Source of the DNA: Pseudomonadota bacterium
GTDB lineage: Bacteria > Pseudomonadota > Gammaproteobacteria > Pseudomonadales > UBA5518
Reading direction: 5' to 3'
Length of the DNA stretch: 9,446 nucleotides
Assembly (NCBI GenBank): GCA_022705125.1
Contig: JAKJFB010000085.1
Coordinates: 1-9,446 of the forward strand
The position numbers and the translations under genes are program-made. Position 1 is the first letter of the stretch. Every line of letters begins with the position of its first letter. The notes under the pieces were generated by a model. It searched no databases. It had not been told where the DNA came from and saw only the letters and a program-made list of their open reading frames with translations. Below, piece by piece: positions 6,691 to 9,446 of this stretch.

Positions 6691-6710
6691 TCGCCCGGAC
6701 GTGACATAAT
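6684..6710 (+). promoter_or_regulatory. Predicted extended -10 promoter of the patatin-rubredoxin operon
   Basis: TTGCCA (6684-6689, 5/6) is followed after 15 nt by CATAAT (6705-6710, 5/6), preceded by TGA at 6702-6704, which makes an extended -10 (TGN) element. The short spacer would weaken -35 contact, and the TGN could compensate. The start would be near 6717, about 30 nt before the TTG at 6747. Confidence 0.45.
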
Positions 6711-6732
6711 AAGCTCATCGTGATGTACCCCC

Positions 6733-6739
6733 GGGGAGG
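6733..6739 (+). promoter_or_regulatory. Strong ribosome binding site that decides a TTG start
   Basis: GGGGAGG stands 7 nt before TTG at 6747. The in-frame GTG (6720) and ATG (6723) lie upstream of it, have no Shine-Dalgarno, and would leave a leader of only a few nucleotides from the predicted promoter. Confidence 0.6.
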
Positions 6740-6746
6740 CAGCAAA

Positions 6747-8318
6747 TTGCGCCAGCGAACGGACAGGCAATCGTCATCCATATTCGAGATGCCGCTGACG
6801 GGCCGGCTGGTGATCCGTCCGGCGATGCGTGCGCTGGCAGAGGTCCTGCCGGACTTCGCCCAGCTCGGACGGCGCAACCGCCGCCTGGCGCGCCTGGAGC
6901 AGGCACTGGAAAGTGCCGCCAGTTACGGCGCCTGGCGCGAGGCGGCGATGAGCTACGACAAGGAGGCGGGGCTGGAGGAGTGGAAATTCACCGATGCCTC
7001 GCCGTTCTATGACTTCAAACTGATCCAGCGCCGCCTGGCGCAGATCCTGGGCGCGCGCGAGGGCGGCTACCAGCGCCGCCTGATGTTCATCCTGCAGGAG
7101 GGCCTGCACGGCAACCTCGGAAACATCTCCAACCCGATGCTGTACCGCTTCACGCGTTTCGGCACCAAGCGTCTGATCGAGCACTACCTCGACGAAGTCT
7201 GCGAAGCGCTGGACTGGCTCTGCGATGACGAATCGGGCGAGATAACGCTCGCGGAGAAGATCGAGTTCTTCGAGGCCACCAGCCAGACCTTCGGCCAGTC
7301 CAGCCTGATGCTCAGCGGCGGCGCCGCGCTCGGTATCTACCACATGGGCGTGGTGAAGTCGTTGTGGGAGAACGGCCTGCTGCCGCACGTGATCTCGGGT
7401 TCCAGCGCCGGCTCGATCGTCGCCGCGATGCTCGGCACGCACAGCGACGAGGAGCTGCGCGAGGTGATGGCGCACCGCGAATCGCTGGTCGGGCTGATCA
7501 AGTGGAACTCCCCGCCGCGCACCCACCTGTTCGACGTCGAGCATTTCAACGTCAAGTTGAAGGAGCGCATCGGCGAGATGAGCTTCCAGGAGGCCTTCCG
7601 CCACAGCGGCCGCGCGATCAACATCACGGTCTCGGCCTACGACCCGCTCGACGAGGGCCGGCTGCTGAATTACCGCACCTCGCCGAACGTGGTGATCAAC
7701 AGCGCAGTGCGCGCCTCCTGCGCCGCACCGTTCCTGCTGCCGCCCGTGGAACTGCTGGGCAAGACCATCAACGGCGAGATCATCCCCTACCTGAAGAACC
7801 GCAAGTTCCTCGATGGATCGATCGGCGACGACCTTCCGATACGCCGCCTGACGCGACTCTACGGCGTGAACCACTCGATCGTGAGCCTGGTGAACCCGCT
7901 GGTGCTGCCCTTCGCTTCGCGCAGCGCGCACCAGGGCAACGACGTCTCCTCGATGATGCGGCAATACGCGACGCGCCTGTTCAAGGAAACCACCAATTTC
8001 TCGATGCAGCTGGTGCAGAAGGGCATTCCGTTCGACAATGTCAACTTCGCGATAGACAAGCTGCGCTCGGTGCTGATCCAGGACTACCGCGGCGACATCA
8101 CGCTGGTTCCGCCGCGCAGTCCGGCGCATGTATTCAAGCTGTTCAGCGACCAGTCGCACGCCGAGGAGACGGAGTTCGTGGCGATCGGCGCGCGCATCAC
8201 CTGGCCCTACCTCGAGATGATCAAGAACACCACGGCGGTGAGCCGGACCTTCCGCGCCTGCCTCGACCGGTTGCATGCGCGCGCGCAGAGCGCGCCGCGG
8301 GCCCGCAGGCGCAAATGA
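6747..8318 (+). CDS. Patatin-like phospholipase/lipase with N-terminal DUF3336 domain
   Basis: A serine acyl-hydrolase, 523 residues from the TTG start (531 if ATG 6723 is used). The N-terminal part, about 35-170, is the DUF3336 domain that in eukaryotes marks SDP1/TGL3-5 triacylglycerol lipases. The patatin domain follows: oxyanion-hole loop LSGGAALGIYHMG from residue 189, nucleophile elbow GSSAG with Ser220, and catalytic Asp356 in DGSIGDD. The Ser-Asp dyad is intact, so activity is expected, on phospholipid, triacylglycerol or another neutral lipid. I see no signal peptide; a cytosolic or membrane-peripheral site is likely. The C-terminus is Arg-rich and disordered (ARAQSAPRARRRK). It is divergent from the PHA-system gene and leads a tight group with rubredoxin (19 nt) and a membrane protein. 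The next in-frame ATG, at 6789, would be an alternative start but has no good binding site. Confidence 0.9.
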   Translation: MRQRTDRQSSSIFEMPLTGRLVIRPAMRALAEVLPDFAQLGRRNRRLARLEQALESAASYGAWREAAMSYDKEAGLEEWKFTDASPFYDFKLIQRRLAQILGAREGGYQRRLMFILQEGLHGNLGNISNPMLYRFTRFGTKRLIEHYLDEVCEALDWLCDDESGEITLAEKIEFFEATSQTFGQSSLMLSGGAALGIYHMGVVKSLWENGLLPHVISGSSAGSIVAAMLGTHSDEELREVMAHRESLVGLIKWNSPPRTHLFDVEHFNVKLKERIGEMSFQEAFRHSGRAINITVSAYDPLDEGRLLNYRTSPNVVINSAVRASCAAPFLLPPVELLGKTINGEIIPYLKNRKFLDGSIGDDLPIRRLTRLYGVNHSIVSLVNPLVLPFASRSAHQGNDVSSMMRQYATRLFKETTNFSMQLVQKGIPFDNVNFAIDKLRSVLIQDYRGDITLVPPRSPAHVFKLFSDQSHAEETEFVAIGARITWPYLEMIKNTTAVSRTFRACLDRLHARAQSAPRARRRK

Positions 8319-8337
8319 TTTCTGGATGGAGTGATAC

Positions 8338-8511
8338 ATGAGCGTCTACAGGAAATGGGAATGCGTGATCTGCGGCTTCATCTACGACGAAGCCCTCGGC
8401 CTGCCGGACAAGGGCATCGCGCCGGGCACGCGCTGGGAAGACGTTCCCGAGGATTTCGAGTGCCCGGACTGCGGCATCAGCAAGTTCGATTTCGACCTGC
8501 TGCAGGAGTGA
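8338..8511 (+). CDS. Rubredoxin
   Basis: A complete 57-residue rubredoxin, a small cytosolic one-electron carrier with a single Fe(SCys)4 centre. The four ligands are C9 and C12 in CVICG and C42 and C45 in CPDCG. Other invariant marks are Y16 and D17 (FIYDEALG), GIAPGTRWEDVP (26-37) and F40. It is of the short type used by alkane hydroxylases, rubredoxin reductases and oxygen or peroxide detoxification. GGAG at 8328-8331 is 6 nt before the ATG. It sits 19 nt after the patatin-like gene, so it is probably co-transcribed. No alkane hydroxylase or rubredoxin reductase is in the window, so its partner is unknown. Confidence 0.95.
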   Translation: MSVYRKWECVICGFIYDEALGLPDKGIAPGTRWEDVPEDFECPDCGISKFDFDLLQE

Positions 8512-8532
8512 GGCGCGCGCCGGGCACCCGCG

Positions 8533-9252
8533 ATGCCTGAGTGGGCGCTGCGCTTCGAGAATTTCTCCGCGCTGCACCTCGCGACGGTACTGTTCTTTGC
8601 CGCGCTGTGGCTGGCGCTGGTCGTCGTCGGGCGGCGGGTGGCGGGCGGCCCGCTCGCGGCGCGCTGGCGGGCGTGGCTGTGCGCCTCGATGGCGCTGGCC
8701 TGGCTCGCGGCCAACGGCGGGCAACTGCTGCCGTCGGTTTACGTGGCCTCGGAGAACCTGCCGCTGCATATCTGCGACATCGCGGGCATCCTGGCGCCGC
8801 TGGCCTTGTGGCGGCGCACCCGGCTGCTGCTCGGGGTGCTGTATTTCTGGGGGCTGGGATTCAGCGTGCAGGCGATCGCGACGCCCGATCTGCACCACGG
8901 TCCGGCCAGTATCGCGTTCTGGATGTTCTGGATACCGCACGCCAACATCACCGGTGCGGCCGTCTATGCGCTCGTGGTGGAGGGGTTCCGGCCGCGCTGG
9001 CGCGAATGCGCGCAGGCCTACGCGCTGGCGCTGCTGTACCTCGCGCTGATCCTGCCCTTCGATCTGCTCAGCGGCTTCAACTACGGCTACGTGGGCCCGG
9101 TGACCCTGCCGCAACCCACGCTGCTCGACCTGCTCGGCCCCTGGCCCTGGCGCATCGGCGCGATGATGGCCGCCGCACTGGCCGGCTTCATCCTGCTGCA
9201 GCTGCCGTGGGTGATGGCGTCACGCGGAGCCGACAACCGGGTGTCGATCTGA
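8533..9252 (+). CDS. TIGR02206/YwaF-type integral membrane protein
   Basis: A 239-residue inner-membrane protein of unknown function, of the YwaF/TP0381 family. About seven hydrophobic segments can be seen, near 14-33, 45-63, 78-95, 98-116, 127-149, 161-178 and 208-229. Family marks are LPLHICD (76-82), the polar FWIPH near 132-136, FNYGYVG (182-188) and LLDLLGPWPW before the last segment. The His of LPLHICD and the NYGY motif are the most conserved polar sites of the family. It begins 21 nt after the rubredoxin stop. The ATG at 8533 has only a weak, distant purine run upstream (AGTGAGG, 8507-8513), so translation may be coupled to the rubredoxin gene. The function cannot be inferred from context. 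Confidence 0.85.
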   Translation: MPEWALRFENFSALHLATVLFFAALWLALVVVGRRVAGGPLAARWRAWLCASMALAWLAANGGQLLPSVYVASENLPLHICDIAGILAPLALWRRTRLLLGVLYFWGLGFSVQAIATPDLHHGPASIAFWMFWIPHANITGAAVYALVVEGFRPRWRECAQAYALALLYLALILPFDLLSGFNYGYVGPVTLPQPTLLDLLGPWPWRIGAMMAAALAGFILLQLPWVMASRGADNRVSI

Positions 9253-9350
9253 TCAATGGCGCTCGGGGTGTGTCTAGAATCGCATCGCCCTGACCATCGG
9301 CATGAGTCGCGCCACCGGCGCCGCATGCGCCTGATCATCGGCGCTCGGGG
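9249..9350 (+). repeat. Imperfect 20-bp direct repeat
   Basis: Bases 9249-9268 and 9331-9350 match at 18 of 20 positions; both begin CTGATCA and end GGCGCTCGGGG. The units are 82 nt apart, and the first covers the stop codon of the membrane protein gene. Only two copies are seen. It may be a short duplication or a chance match in GC-rich DNA. Confidence 0.35.
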
Positions 9351-9446
9351 CACCACCGGTACGGCGTGTCCGCGGCAGCGATGGGTGCTCGGGCGCCGAT
9401 GGCTCGCGATACGCGGGATTGTCGGGCTCGGGCAGCGGCCCGCGAC
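9274..9446 (-). CDS. Probable C-terminus of an unidentified protein (5' end beyond window)
   Basis: On the minus strand a frame is open from the window edge to a TAG at 9276-9274, giving 56 residues. The composition is Pro/Ala/Arg-rich, including PLPEPDNPAYREPS and a terminal LMPMVRAMRF. About three quarters of its codons end in G or C, near the pattern of the other genes. It would be convergent with the membrane protein gene, leaving 21 nt between stops. A competing plus-strand frame from ATG 9325 is rich in Arg, Trp and Cys and looks less natural. I do not recognise the family. If this call is wrong, 9253-9446 holds only the direct repeat and short GC-rich hairpins. Confidence 0.35.
   Translation of the reverse strand, partial: RGPLPEPDNPAYREPSAPEHPSLPRTRRTGGAPSADDQAHAAPVARLMPMVRAMRF

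Noticed and set aside
8281..8306. GC-rich hairpins (GCGCGC-AGA-GCGCGC and GCGGGCCCGC) at the patatin gene end as a terminator
   Set aside because: They lie within coding sequence, have no T tract, and such GC palindromes are frequent by chance here. The closely spaced rubredoxin gene argues against termination.
6774..8339. 521-codon open frame on the minus strand opposite the patatin-like gene
   Set aside because: It has the same shadow composition (Arg/Ala/Val/Gln/His-rich) and no motifs, while the plus-strand frame has the full catalytic dyad and DUF3336.

Overview
The window is GC-rich, with codon third positions mostly G or C, and densely packed. It suggests a gammaproteobacterium with a large lipid or acyl-CoA metabolism, perhaps near the Nevskiales, Steroidobacterales or Cellvibrionales. 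That placement is an inference from the protein families: DUF4124 lipoprotein-like secreted protein, PHA-system protein, DUF3336 patatin, rubredoxin and a long acetyl-CoA hydrolase. I see no tRNA, rRNA, CRISPR array, transposase, phage gene or toxin-antitoxin module.

Layout. (1) 1-3476, plus strand: the C-terminal two thirds of an acyl-CoA synthetase, a luciferase-like (LLM) flavin or F420 oxidoreductase, and a thiolase-like protein of the TLP1 type without the nucleophilic cysteine. Gaps are 59 and 45 nt and all read the same way, so they are probably one operon for activating and modifying an unknown acyl substrate. (2) 3485-4006, minus strand: a secreted DUF4124 protein, ending 8 nt from the thiolase stop. 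(3) 4171-6336, plus: a long acetyl-CoA hydrolase/CoA-transferase, divergent from the DUF4124 gene. (4) 6352-6630, minus: a small polyhydroxyalkanoate (PHA)-system protein, convergent with the hydrolase. (5) 6747-9252, plus: a DUF3336 patatin-like lipase, a 57-residue rubredoxin and a TIGR02206/YwaF-type membrane protein, separated by 19 and 21 nt. (6) 9253-9446: the probable C-terminus of an unidentified minus-strand gene and an imperfect direct repeat.

Together the genes deal with making, trimming or hydrolysing acyl-CoA and with storage lipid: acyl activation, CoA-thioester hydrolysis, PHA granules and lipase. The most notable signal is regulatory. The window has two divergent intergenic regions, and each holds one copy of CTGAT-N4-ATCAA, a 9/10 match to the FNR/Anr box. 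By eye there is no other TGAT-N4-ATCA in the 9.4 kb. Both lie at a similar distance (about 90 nt) upstream of a plus-strand start, at plausible class I activator positions relative to predicted sigma70-type promoters. This suggests that an oxygen-sensing regulator controls both the acetyl-CoA hydrolase and the PHA/lipase region.

I found no clear case of a wholly new defence or mobile system. The best leads are the twin boxes, the acyl-CoA synthetase/LLM/TLP1 operon and the enlarged acetyl-CoA hydrolase.
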